From NCBI GenBank assembly GCA_963970005.1, contig CAXAMN010018868.1:3791-67790 (forward strand): DNA of 64,000 nt, written 5' to 3'. Shown piece after piece: positions 55,190 to 64,000 of the stretch. Below the pieces are notes generated by a model. That model saw only the letters and a program-made list of their open reading frames with translations. It was not told the DNA's origin and ran no database searches. Each line of letters starts with the position of its first letter. Within the stretch, counting starts at the first letter, position 1. The DNA comes from Durusdinium trenchii. Lineage: Eukaryota; Sar; Dinophyceae; Suessiales; Symbiodiniaceae. Made by a program: the position numbers and the translations under genes.

Positions 55190-55391
55190 TCAAGGCTCGA
55201 ATCTTGTTACTTTTGCCACCAAGGAGCTTGAAATCCAACGACTGAAGCACGCCAACGAGGACCTGCAGCATGAGCTTCGCGCGCTCCGCGCGCGGAACGA
55301 CGTGCGCAGCGAAGAAGTGGCGCCGGAGCTGCCAGTGGCTTGGCTCAGATCGAGAAGCCAGGCATCCCCTACAATTATTCCATGCATGCAG
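55190..55391 (+). CDS. Gene with N-terminal coiled coil, exon 2
   Basis: Acceptor CCACCTAG|T, donor ATGCAG|GTCTAG, 202 bp. Encodes FATKELEIQRLKHANEDLQH then ELRALRARNDVRSEEVAPEL, a clear coiled coil similar in style to the exon at 2298. The protein is probably cytoplasmic or the N-terminal part of a larger one. Family unknown. An earlier donor inside the segment is possible. Confidence 0.55.
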
Positions 55392-56491
55392 GTCTAGTCT
55401 GACCGATGCACGACCTGGCCCTGAAAATCTCATTGTGTGGTTATTTTTCTGTGAGTTCACCTGTAAAAATGAGGTCTTTGACTTTGACGGGTGTTGGAAG
55501 AACTCCTGTGCCACAACTGTTGGCCAAACACTTTGGGGATCATTCCGGGGAAAAAAGGTGTTCATCCTGACTCGTGACACCTCTTGCAGAAGCCAGACTC
55601 GGCCCTTAATTGGACGGAACACATACGGGACGATCGGGACGGACCGGCGTCGTTTGGGAGCCACGAAGAGCAACCGACAGGGTGAGCAGAATAGCGTGCC
55701 ATGCAAGTTTGGAGGGCAAGAGTTGTTGAGTGAGACCTGCTGAGCCACAAAAAGAAGGTGATTGGCAGAGCGGATTGATGTTCATTGCCCCTGCTCTCTG
55801 ATCTCTCTCTCTCTCTCTCTGATCTCTCTCTCTCTCTCTCTTTGTCTCTTTTTCTGTCGAGTCACACAAGTCTTCAACGGTGGTTGCAGCATGTCTCTTT
55901 GAATGCCTGCACAGTGGACAGGCTTTTGATAGATCTCGGCCGTCACATGCTATAATATCAAATCATATCAAATCATGCTGCATCATTAAGATACATAGAT
56001 ATATAGATTAGATTAGATAGTAGATAGACACCTACCGTGGCTTGAGCCATGCCGCATGCCATGCTAAGGACTCGAAGCAGACCTTGGAGGCTCCAGTGGC
56101 GCATCAAATCTCACAAGTTCCCGAACTGCATGATTCCCATCATCCTCTCCGGGAGGCTGGGGGGGGTATGTGACAATGTGCATCTACGCATGCAAATCCC
56201 CGGGGGGGAAGCTGAAGCTTTTCCCTGGACGATTTGCAGTGGCACTGACCGGTGCCTTCGCCTGCGGGACCTGCTTGGACCTTTGAACGGGCGCGTGGAG
56301 CATTGCTGCAAGGGACGGAGGAATCTTAGTCGCCGGGTCAGTCGCCGGTTGTTAAACTTGGCTTCTCAGCCCTTTCACCTCGGTCGGTTGGAGCAGTTGC
56401 CTTCAGTTCCAAAGTCCACCTCTTTGCGGCACACCTTTCCAACCTGATGGGTGCCATCCCTCCCGCCTCCCACCCACTGCCCTCGCCGAAG
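55392..56491. other. Intron-like with CT microsatellite
   Basis: (CT)n blocks at about 55801-55842 and a GATTAGATAG-type tract near 56000-56025. 56220-56310 is GC-rich (TDRCLRLRDLLGPLNGRVEH in one frame) and may hold an exon, borders unclear. Confidence 0.4.
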
Positions 56492-56584
56492 TGCGCCCGC
56501 GCGAACGCTCGACGTCAGGCGGCTCAATCGGAGGACTTGGGTGAGTCGACGTTCGGCTACTCCTCCTACTTGTTGCCCATTCCG
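56492..56584 (+). CDS. Candidate exon, continuing the 54.9-kb gene
   Basis: Pyrimidine-rich acceptor CTCGCCGAAG|TGC, donor ATTCCG|GTGCAA, 31 codons: CARANARRQAAQSEDLGEST then FGYSSYLLPIP. Phase 0 at the start agrees with the exon ending at 55391. The antisense strand is also open because of GC content. Confidence 0.4.
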
Positions 56585-57015
56585 GTGCAAAAACACCAGG
56601 CGTGAACAGCACGGCTTCATTCACCATCCGTGAACGAACACCGGTGAGCTCCAACGGGAAAAAGGAGTGTGAGACATGTCGTCTTCGCCGTTGAAGAAGT
56701 CGCCCCTCCCGCCGTTTGCGGGGCCAGACCCGCCCGTGACGGCGTCGCGAATGGGCAGGTGGATGCCTTGATCTTCGGTGTTCATGGACTGCCCTTGGAT
56801 CTTCTGCCAGGCGCCCCGCCCAAGTCCGGCACTCGTTGTGCCTGGGTCGGTCCCAGTGGTTGATCACGAAAAGGGCGCGGTGTCTTTAATCTTCTTGAAT
56901 GACTGAAATCAATCAGTCGAATCAGTGTCGCATCCATCCACAAGTGCGGGCGATTCAAGTGGTTTTATATGGTTTTATGGTCAGTGACCTTTGGAACACT
57001 CACGAAATTCGCCAG

Positions 57016-57125
57016 GCATTGACGGTGAGAAGTGCCGTTGCAAGCTACAGCTCCATGTGGAGAATCAGCTTCGAGAAACCCCCTGGGCCGATCTGCGCAA
57101 GGACGGTCGATGGTGGCGGTTCGTG
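57016..57125 (+). CDS. Candidate exon, unknown protein
   Basis: Acceptor TTCGCCAG|GC, donor TTCGTG|GTACAC. Encodes IDGEKCRCKLQLHVENQLRE then TPWADLRKDGRWWRFV. Trp/Arg-rich, well-formed protein sequence. Phase 1 at the start does not match the exon at 56492 directly, so an exon may be missing between them. Confidence 0.45.
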
Positions 57126-57132
57126 GTACACT

Positions 57133-57235
57133 CAGGTCCGAACACATCACATGGTTACGTGGATGGCATGGCCTCTTGGAAGTTACTTTCCTCTACAAAC
57201 AGTGGGTGAACTCCACTTCCATGTGAGTGAGTCGG
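57133..57235. mobile_element. CCTCTACAAACAGTGG-family element, copy 2
   Basis: Shares GGATGGCATGGCCTCTTGGA and TTTCCTCTACAAACAGTGGG with the family; ends CACATGGTTACGTGG and CCACTTCCATGTG are inverted. It sits directly behind the exon at 57016, in its presumed intron. Confidence 0.6.
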
Positions 57236-57747
57236 AATGTATTGATGATGATTGATGGTGAGCTCAACATGGCAACCCATGGCAACATATGGCTGTGGGT
57301 CAAAAATTAGGAGGCCTTGCTGAACATGCATGAAAATGCCGAGAATGGACGACCAGAGATGGTCAACCCCCAACGGTTAAGCCTCTAGGTTTTGAGCCAC
57401 TGCCATAAACAAAGGCAACGATGAAGGCATTGAGAAAGTTCACTTGCCCTGCTGGCTGGCGTAGAGGCCTCCGTTTGGAAGAGAGAGGTTGCATTGCTAA
57501 GCTTTACGGTGTATGCGTGCTGTGTGTGTCAATCTCATTTTTGTGATTGATCTTCAGGGCACAAAAGAGGGTGTGTTTGCGTGTTTAGGGGGGCATTGGT
57601 GAACATCCAGCAGATTGAAATCTTCCTTGGGTTCATGTGGCTGAGCGACTCTATATCTCATATATATATATAGTTCCTTTCAATTTGTTGAATGGAGGCC
57701 TTGAACATCAAACAATGTTTCCCGTCACGGAAGTTCCCCTCCATTTC

Positions 57748-57998
57748 ATCACGATGATCAAACTGTCGGAATTCGTCCGTTCGGAATCCGACCGTTCGGT
57801 ATCCCCCCAAGAAGCCAGAGTGGTCATCCCAGCTTCTCCGGGATCTCCGATGTTCAGGTCCAGAGGCCTGGTCCACCACCAGGGTTCGACGAGGTCTCCC
57901 CACCAGTCGACAATGCTCGTCACAGGAGACCGCCCTACCCGGGACCACGACAGAGACCTGGGGAGCAGTGCCACGGTGAAGAAAGGAAGTTGGGGCTG
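57748..57998 (+). CDS. Candidate exon, Ser/Arg/Pro-rich
   Basis: An open + segment with IKLSEFVRSESDRSVSPQEA, RVVIPASPGSPMFRSRGLVH and a basic tail to TGA 57997. The antisense strand is also open. It reads as a disordered region of the same + strand gene. Borders not fixed. Confidence 0.3.
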
Positions 57999-59370
57999 AG
58001 CTGGGGCCGTGTCTTTTCTGCAGGGGCCTGACTTGACTCAACTTACTGAGCTCGTAATGCAGCTACTGAGCCCTACAATGCAGCTGACTTGTACTAATCC
58101 TTGGCCCTACTGAGCTCACGTCATGCAGCCTCAAGAGGCACCCACTGGGCATCTCATTGACCGTGAGGCTTGGGCGGCGCCAGCAGAGGGCCCTACACCA
58201 CTGTGGCTTGGACGGCCCGGCAGTGCCAGACGGCCCGGCAGGACTACGGTAAAGCCCATTGCATCAAGCCACCAGGTCAACACCCAGCCAGTTGGGCATG
58301 GATAGCAACCGCTACCATTTAGTCCTTTTCTTCGGTTTGGAAAGCCGCTAGGAGAACGGGGTAGCAACCACCAGTGACCCCCAAGCAGTTGAGATGGCAG
58401 CGGGTAGTAGACTTAGAGGGCTCCTCCGGATGTGAGTAGAACATGATGTATGCCTTGACCAAGGCACCTCGGTCCCCAGCGTTGTGTCTCCACGGTCCCA
58501 GTCCGATCTATCCTATCAGAGCGCCAACACCAGTGCCAACAGCACATTTTGTAACAAGCTTTGCGACGCAGGCGACGCCACAAAGCTTCGTTGACCGCTC
58601 CAAACCGATGGAACATGCACCGCGAACAGCTCGCCCAAGACCAACCCGAGCAACCCCAAAACTGCACTGGTTTTCACTGGATTCCATGGGCATATACCTA
58701 GAGACTCCAAATGCACCAAAAATTCTGCCACCTCAGCAAAAAGCGCCTTTACCCGTAATTTGCCCTGAAAAAGGGCATTCGGCGTAATTTGCTAAAACCA
58801 AGATAGACTCGGCGTTTTTGGTTTTTGAGGTTCTTGAACATATTGATTGGTTGATTAGATGCAGAACCAATCCGGGTTGTGGTGATTCATGATAACTCGG
58901 CTCGACAATCCTCTAGGGATCAAATACCTGGTGAACCGGGCATTCTTGAGGTGCGCCCTGGCTGTTCACGCCCAGGGTTTTTCTTCAGTATGTAGTTCCG
59001 AACTCTTGCCAAGCATTGTTGGCTTAGGGATTCATTGTAAACACTCAAATCCAGCCATGGATCCGATCAAGGAAACCGTTTATTAAAATTATAGAATAAT
59101 AGAGAAGGCCTGGCAGAAATGCCAAATGGTTTCTGTGGCCCGACGCAACCCTCTTCCCTGATTTCCTATGTTTGCAGTGGCACAAAGCTGTTGTTGAACA
59201 TATTCGGTGAATGGAGAGATTTGATTCCATCACCAAGGTGAAAGTTAGAGGACTGTGCATGGACCATGCATAATTCAACATAAACTCACCGTGAACCAAC
59301 CGGGCACCCTTGCGTGAATCGTGGCAGTCAAGTTGTTCATAGTTTTCAAAAGTTTTGTCATCCCTAGATC
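57999..59370. other. No firmly supported gene; scattered TCGGCGTAATT motifs
   Basis: GC-rich frames at 58440-58690 are open on both strands and cannot be assigned. TTCGGCGTAATTTGC occurs near 58770 and CTCGGCGTTTTTGG near 58808, relatives of the tandem at 59371. Confidence 0.35.
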
Positions 59371-59454
59371 TCGGCGTAATTGCCCGATAATTCGGCGTAC
59401 ATCTCCGATAATTCGGCGTAATTGCCCGACAATTCGGCGCAATTGTCCGTAACC
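59371..59454. repeat. 21-bp tandem repeat, 4 units
   Basis: Units start at 59371, 59392, 59413 and 59434, of the form TCGGCGTAATTGCCCGATAAT. Because 21 is a multiple of 3, the - strand encodes a seven-residue repeat (YAELSGN), but no gene context supports translation. Single motif copies occur at about 60003 and 60021 as well. Confidence 0.9.
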
Positions 59455-62390
59455 ATGTTTTTCCTTAGTTGGGGTTTCCTATATATAAGAATCAACATCT
59501 TGGATGGCTGCACTGGAAAGATCTTTTTGTTGGCCCAATTGTGAGTTGCAGCTGTTCTACAACCACCCTTGTCAAGGGAGGTTGGATCATGAAAGGGCAA
59601 AGCGGCAAAGCATTGTTTGGAGAGTGATCCGGAGAAGCAAAGACAGAACTTTGCTTGCCTGGATTGGCCTTTCAAGAAAACCGTAGGGGAAATATCAAGA
59701 AGGTCTGGAAGACAAGGCATGAACTAAGGCAAACATTGTTGGATCTTTTAAGTGTGTTCTTTGTAAGCACTCCCAAACTGTGGATTAACTCTCATCTGTG
59801 CCGTGCAAGGATTCCAAGGTATCCAAACTGTGGATGCCAATCCCTTGGTCCTCATATATAAGCCCAAACTGTGGATGGTCACCCTGTAGTTTGGTTTGGG
59901 AAAGGGGCGGGGAAGGGCTTGGTAAGACTGGCAAGATCTGGCAAGTGTTGGTTTGAGAATCTAGCAACTGAAAACCATTGAAGTCGGCAGTTTTCATATT
60001 GCTCGGCGTTATTTTTTGGATTCGGCGCTTTTCGATGAATTTGGCTGAAATCAGGGCACAATGGTGTCTCGGCAAAAATTTCTGCCAACGGTTCCTCTAG
60101 GTATATATATATATATTGGCATCTTGCACGCCTAAGGAGCTATCAAGTCCCAACCTGGACCTCTCTGGAGAAAGTGACCATCGACCTGCTGGTAGAAGGC
60201 CTCCAGGTGCTTCCAGACCTGCCCGGGACCACGCTGGGGCTGTTGGATCCAAGGTGGGATGTGAATGTGTTTGTTGATATGTTGGTTTTGCTTGGTGACA
60301 CGAGATGTGCCAGATCATAGATTTGACCTCTTGAGATGTGAATGTAGATGTCAACCGGATAGGCAGAATGGGGAGGCCCCCGAAGTCCACTTTGGATACA
60401 TTTGGATACCCTTGTGTTGCGAATGTTGTGCAGGACCACTGTTGCGCCATACTCCTCTTTGGTCCATGCTGTGTGCTGTTCCAAGGCCATCTCCATAGCC
60501 TCCATAGGTCACCCAGCAGTTTCGATCAAGTTTGAAAGAGGCGCAGCCTTTTAGCCAAGACGACATCCACCTGGTGGAGAAAGACAATGTTTTATTCCAT
60601 TTCTTTGTTCATTGCTGGAAGACTAGCTAACCCTTACTGGCAACTTGTGCGGCTTCCAAGCCGAAACATTCTAAAACCTCAAGCAATTGGACCGCAAGTC
60701 TGGGATCCTGAACGGTGCCCTCTCAGTCTTGGATTAGATTGGATCCACCTAGTGCAGATCATATCCGGGATCGATTAGATTGGCTACAGGATGGACCTTA
60801 ACTTGTATATCTAAGTCTATATAGCTATATAGGATGGATATTTCTGGGATCCGATCTGAGCTCCGGGCCGGATCGAACAGATCCCGCTCCACGGCGCGCT
60901 CCTGCCTCCACGCAGGGCACCACCTTTCGGGCCCATGTCCCACTGGGCGTCGAACGGCAGCAGCGTCCTCGGTGGGGACCTCCGGGAAACCAAGCCAGCA
61001 CAAGGAACCAAACACACGGCTTCCGGCGCCACAGCTTTGGGGGTGTTGCTTCCTGGTGGTCCTGTTTCTCCCCGGCCTTGGGCCTGGTGAAAAGTGAGCC
61101 CCGTACGGATATTGTGCGATACAAGGCGATACATATAGTCAGCTGCAGAGAATGTCAGAGTATCATTCACACGGCATGTGCCACGATCCTCTCCAGCTGT
61201 GTTCCAAGAAAAGCGAGGTCCTGGGCCTTTGATCGTGGCGGTTTCCTGGATTGTCAGATCAATGGCTCCTTGTCCTCGATCATCGCCACGGTCACCAGCC
61301 GGGCGAGCTCCAAGGCGAGGGTGGGAGTCGGGAAGAGAAAGCACGGCACACTGCAAAGGGGGGGCAGAGAATGTGGAAGGATGGGCAGATCTGTTGGGTC
61401 CATGGTCATCCTGACGATACACTTATAATTAAGTTACATTAGTTTGCACTGAATTAACTATTTGATACATTTCTTCAAGACGTTATGATACACGCTTTCT
61501 AACCTTCTTTGACTCTCACCTGATGCACTTGGCCAGTCATTTAAGCCTGAAACAGGGAAGGCGGCTGTGGTTGCAGGAGCGCCTGGAGGCTCTTTCACGG
61601 CTCCGATTCGGTTCCCTCAGGACGAACTCTTCTCGGAGCTTCCGCACGAGCGCGCAGAGTCCAGTGCCAGCCGAGCTCCGACCCACGTGCGCAGTGCCTC
61701 CAATGTGCCCCGGCAGAGCTGAAGGGGGGGCCATCCCCCAGCAGAGTCAAAACGCCAAACGGGTCACCACACACGCCAGACTTCAACGCCGATCCTCATA
61801 GCCTTGGGTTGTGCAAGGTGTTAAAAACACAGCGTCAGGCGTCAGGGTCTAAGACCATTCGAGCAAAGATCTGAGAATTTCCTGTCCACCCATGAGACAT
61901 TGAACCAATATGGAACCTAGTCCAAACTGGAACCACTTGGCACTGAGGGGCCAAGACAAAAGCAATTCAACCATTGAAACGGGGGGGGGTTGGTACCTGA
62001 ATTAGTTTGGTTTAAATGAAAAGCTTCTCTTGGCTTCAACCCGCACGGAGTCGGGTGTCATCCTACGGAGTCGGGTCTTTCCCGAGTAGGTTTGTGCCTT
62101 TTGTAATATAAGAATATATAAGATATATACTCATATAATATACTCAATATACTATACTCTTCAAGTTAAATTCTTGATATCGGCACTGCTCTTCGCGTTT
62201 GTCCCGAGAGATGAACACATCCCTATCTGCAAAGAGCAATGACTACAAGATACTACGACCAGTGGCTTTGGCATCTTATGCCCTATCATGCTCTAACCCG
62301 ACATGTCCACTGACTGAGCCCTAGCCACCGAACAGATTCGCCAGGCGGCACAGGGCCCTGCGCCGAAGCTCGGCAAGTGTGCAGTATTAC
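59455..62390. other. No supported gene
   Basis: (TA)n near 60102-60116. AAACTGTGGAT repeats at 59778, 59825 and 59867. GC-rich zones at 60850-61110 and 61170-61400 leave several frames open on both strands. 61540-61790 may contain an exon (RRLWLQERLEALSRLRFGSL), but a second + frame is equally open. Confidence 0.35.
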
Positions 62391-62513
62391 ACGCCCTGGA
62401 AGAGACCCACGTGGAACCTGAAAACCACTGGTTTAGCTGGAGGAAGCGTTCGTCTTCCATCTTCCAAGAGGTCCATGCCATCAGGTTCCATGTGAACTCC
62501 TGGAACGGGTGTA
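62391..62513. mobile_element. CCTCTACAAACAGTGG-family element, copy 3 (inverted, ends best preserved)
   Basis: Ends CCTGGAAGAGACCCACGTGG and, inverted, CATGTGAACTCCTGG; the reverse strand reads GGAACCTGATGGCATGGACC as in copy 1. It lies in opposite orientation to copy 1. Confidence 0.7.
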
Positions 62514-63742
62514 GCAATTAATAGTGACGCACAGCTGGCGATCCGGCGATTCTACGAATGCAAATCATTCGTGAAAAGAAGGGTTTGAAATGGTTTGACG
62601 CATGTTGAAGCAAGGGGTATACAGTATAGGAATCCATGAGTAACAGCCAAGTGCCCACGGTAAATTCATTTCAAGCGGATGGCACCCTCCCCGCGAAAAG
62701 GGAAGTGGATGCCACCATCTTCGGATGTCATGGTCTTGGGATGTGGGGCCACGTCCACTGGAGACGTCGGCAAGCCGCACAAACAGAAAGCAAATGGCTC
62801 GGTGGCCCACGCAAATGGCTCTCAACTTGCTGCGAAGCATTGTGGAGCACCTATACTGACTTTGGGGGGGTTTTGCTGTCTACAGTTGAGCCTCTCTTTT
62901 GTGACTCTTGCTCAATCCTGACTGAGGAAAGCAATCGCAGGGGTGGCCTTTGGGAGCGTGGTTTCCATGTGGGTTTCGCCTGTCCTTTCAGAATCCTCTG
63001 GGTGCGCGTTCTCTCAACCCAGCCCGCGAAAGGAATCCTGTGATCCCCAGTGAATTTAGAGGGTCCCATGAGTCATCGAAACGGAACTCCTGCACTGCTA
63101 TCAAATGAGATGAGACATGAACAACATTGAACAACCACTGGCCGCCCACATGAACAACTGCACTACGCTGCACCGTTGTTCTTCGCACCGCCCTTTGGCT
63201 CGAGCTCCAGAGGCTGGTCCGCCCTCTTCCTCCCAAGAAGCTTCGTGTTTGGGGCGTTTTCAGGTGGTGAACCCTTCCCCGGATGTGACTGACCGGATGT
63301 GACGCTCCGCTTGGTCTCCATCCGAGCTGTGAGAAGTTCGATCTTCCACTGGATCCACTGAGGAAGTGTTACAAAGGTGATGGTCTGGTGGAGAGGCGGT
63401 CATGAATCGGGCGTTGGCCCGCGTGTGTGGCTTTGGAACAGGGGAACAGGGTAGGGCAGTGGTTTGGTGCGGTGGCAGTGGCAGTTGCATCCCAAACTGG
63501 TCGACCCACACTTTCCCCTTCACCAAAGAGGTTGCCAATGACACTCCCTGCATGTAATGTAGACTCTTGATTAAGAACCCCCCCCATTTGAATGCGCTCA
63601 CTTGTGGTCCTTCGCACCCACTGGACCGCCCCTTGTGTTATTGTAACACGGGTACGGGTGGGCCTTTGCCGTTGAAACGTATGTGGTGAAAAAATGGGGG
63701 GGGTGTATGGGGGTGTATTAATCAAGAGTCTACATTAACTAA
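62514..63742. other. No supported gene
   Basis: GC-rich stretch at 63130-63260 is open on both strands without clear protein character. 63703-63736 repeats sequence from 23071-23108. Nothing else recognised. Confidence 0.35.
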
Positions 63743-63830
63743 CATGGAAGTGGACAAGCTTGCCCCGTAAGGGAGACCATTCTCCTCTACAAACAGGGGG
63801 TGAACTCCACATAACTCTTGTGAGTTCCGG
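63743..63830. mobile_element. CCTCTACAAACAGTGG-family element, copy 4 (partial)
   Basis: Shares TTCTCCTCTACAAACAGGGG and GGTGAACTCCACAT with copy 2, plus ACATGGAAGTGGA at the left. Termini degraded. Confidence 0.55.
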
Positions 63831-63844
63831 GGAGTGTGTATAAT

Positions 63845-63956
63845 ATATACCACGACCTTCAAAGTGACCTCTTTGGAGTCTCTAAGTGACCTTGTACAGA
63901 CCTAAGTGACCTCATCCTGGGATATCAAAGGGTCACTTTGAAGGTCCTGGTATATA
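63845..63956. mobile_element. Small TIR element, AGGACCTTCAAAGTGACC family, copy 2
   Basis: Left arm 63845-63869 and right arm 63931-63955 are inverted with one mismatch over about 25 bases; the core GACCTTCAAAGTGACC is perfect. Both ends abut TATATA, compatible with a TA target. Internal CTAAGTGACC recurs. Same family as 25850-25967. Confidence 0.8.
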
Positions 63957-64000
63957 TATATATATATTATGATTTCATGTTGCAATGCTGCAAGTCTTGA

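Noticed and set aside
60817-61422. 201-codon open frame on the - strand
   Set aside because: It lies in GC-rich DNA where several frames are open on both strands, has mixed low-complexity composition and no recognisable motif or exon borders.

Overview
The window looks like nuclear DNA of a dinoflagellate, most likely a coral-symbiont type (Symbiodiniaceae). This is inferred, not matched to a database. The reasons are: short exons scattered in long, repeat-rich introns; all convincing exons on the + strand; splice acceptors mostly AG followed by G; donors GC (and perhaps GA) as often as GT, a known dinoflagellate habit; many simple repeats, small inverted-repeat elements and decayed LINEs; and two 10-base N gaps of a draft assembly. 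No bacterial-style operon, rRNA, convincing tRNA or CRISPR array was seen.

Layout. 1-1.6 kb holds a 95-bp repeat in short tandem runs. 1.6-11.2 kb is mostly intron-like or intergenic DNA with a few isolated exon candidates (coiled coil at 2.3 kb, helical exon at 10.1 kb). 11,262-17,784 is a nearly full-length but dead non-LTR retrotransposon flanked by an exact 15-bp target-site duplication. In order it encodes an ORF1-like region, an OTU-type cysteine protease domain, two C2H2 zinc fingers (the first split by a nested 476-bp terminal-inverted-repeat element), a GDVHPNPGP motif, an AP-endonuclease-like domain, a reverse transcriptase missing its fingers, and a terminal CCHC knuckle. 18-25 kb has repeats and isolated exon candidates.

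27.9-37.7 kb carries the best host gene: a multi-exon, single-domain voltage-gated cation channel. Exons for S1/S2, S2-S3, S3, S4 (six basic residues at every third position), S5, the outer loop, the pore, S6 (two exons) and the post-S6 helix occur in the right order, and most adjoining splice phases agree. A possible N-terminal exon lies at 25.1 kb. Possible C-terminal exons, including a degenerate EF-hand-like piece, lie at 46 kb.

40-47 kb holds an array of hairpin-forming 135-bp units between two 163-bp direct repeats, a long polypyrimidine block, microsatellites and more exon candidates. 48-58 kb contains a chain of + strand exons of one or two unrecognised genes, with coiled coil at 55.2 kb. 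58-64 kb is mainly repeats, including a 21-bp tandem and copies of two small inverted-repeat families that also occur earlier in the window.
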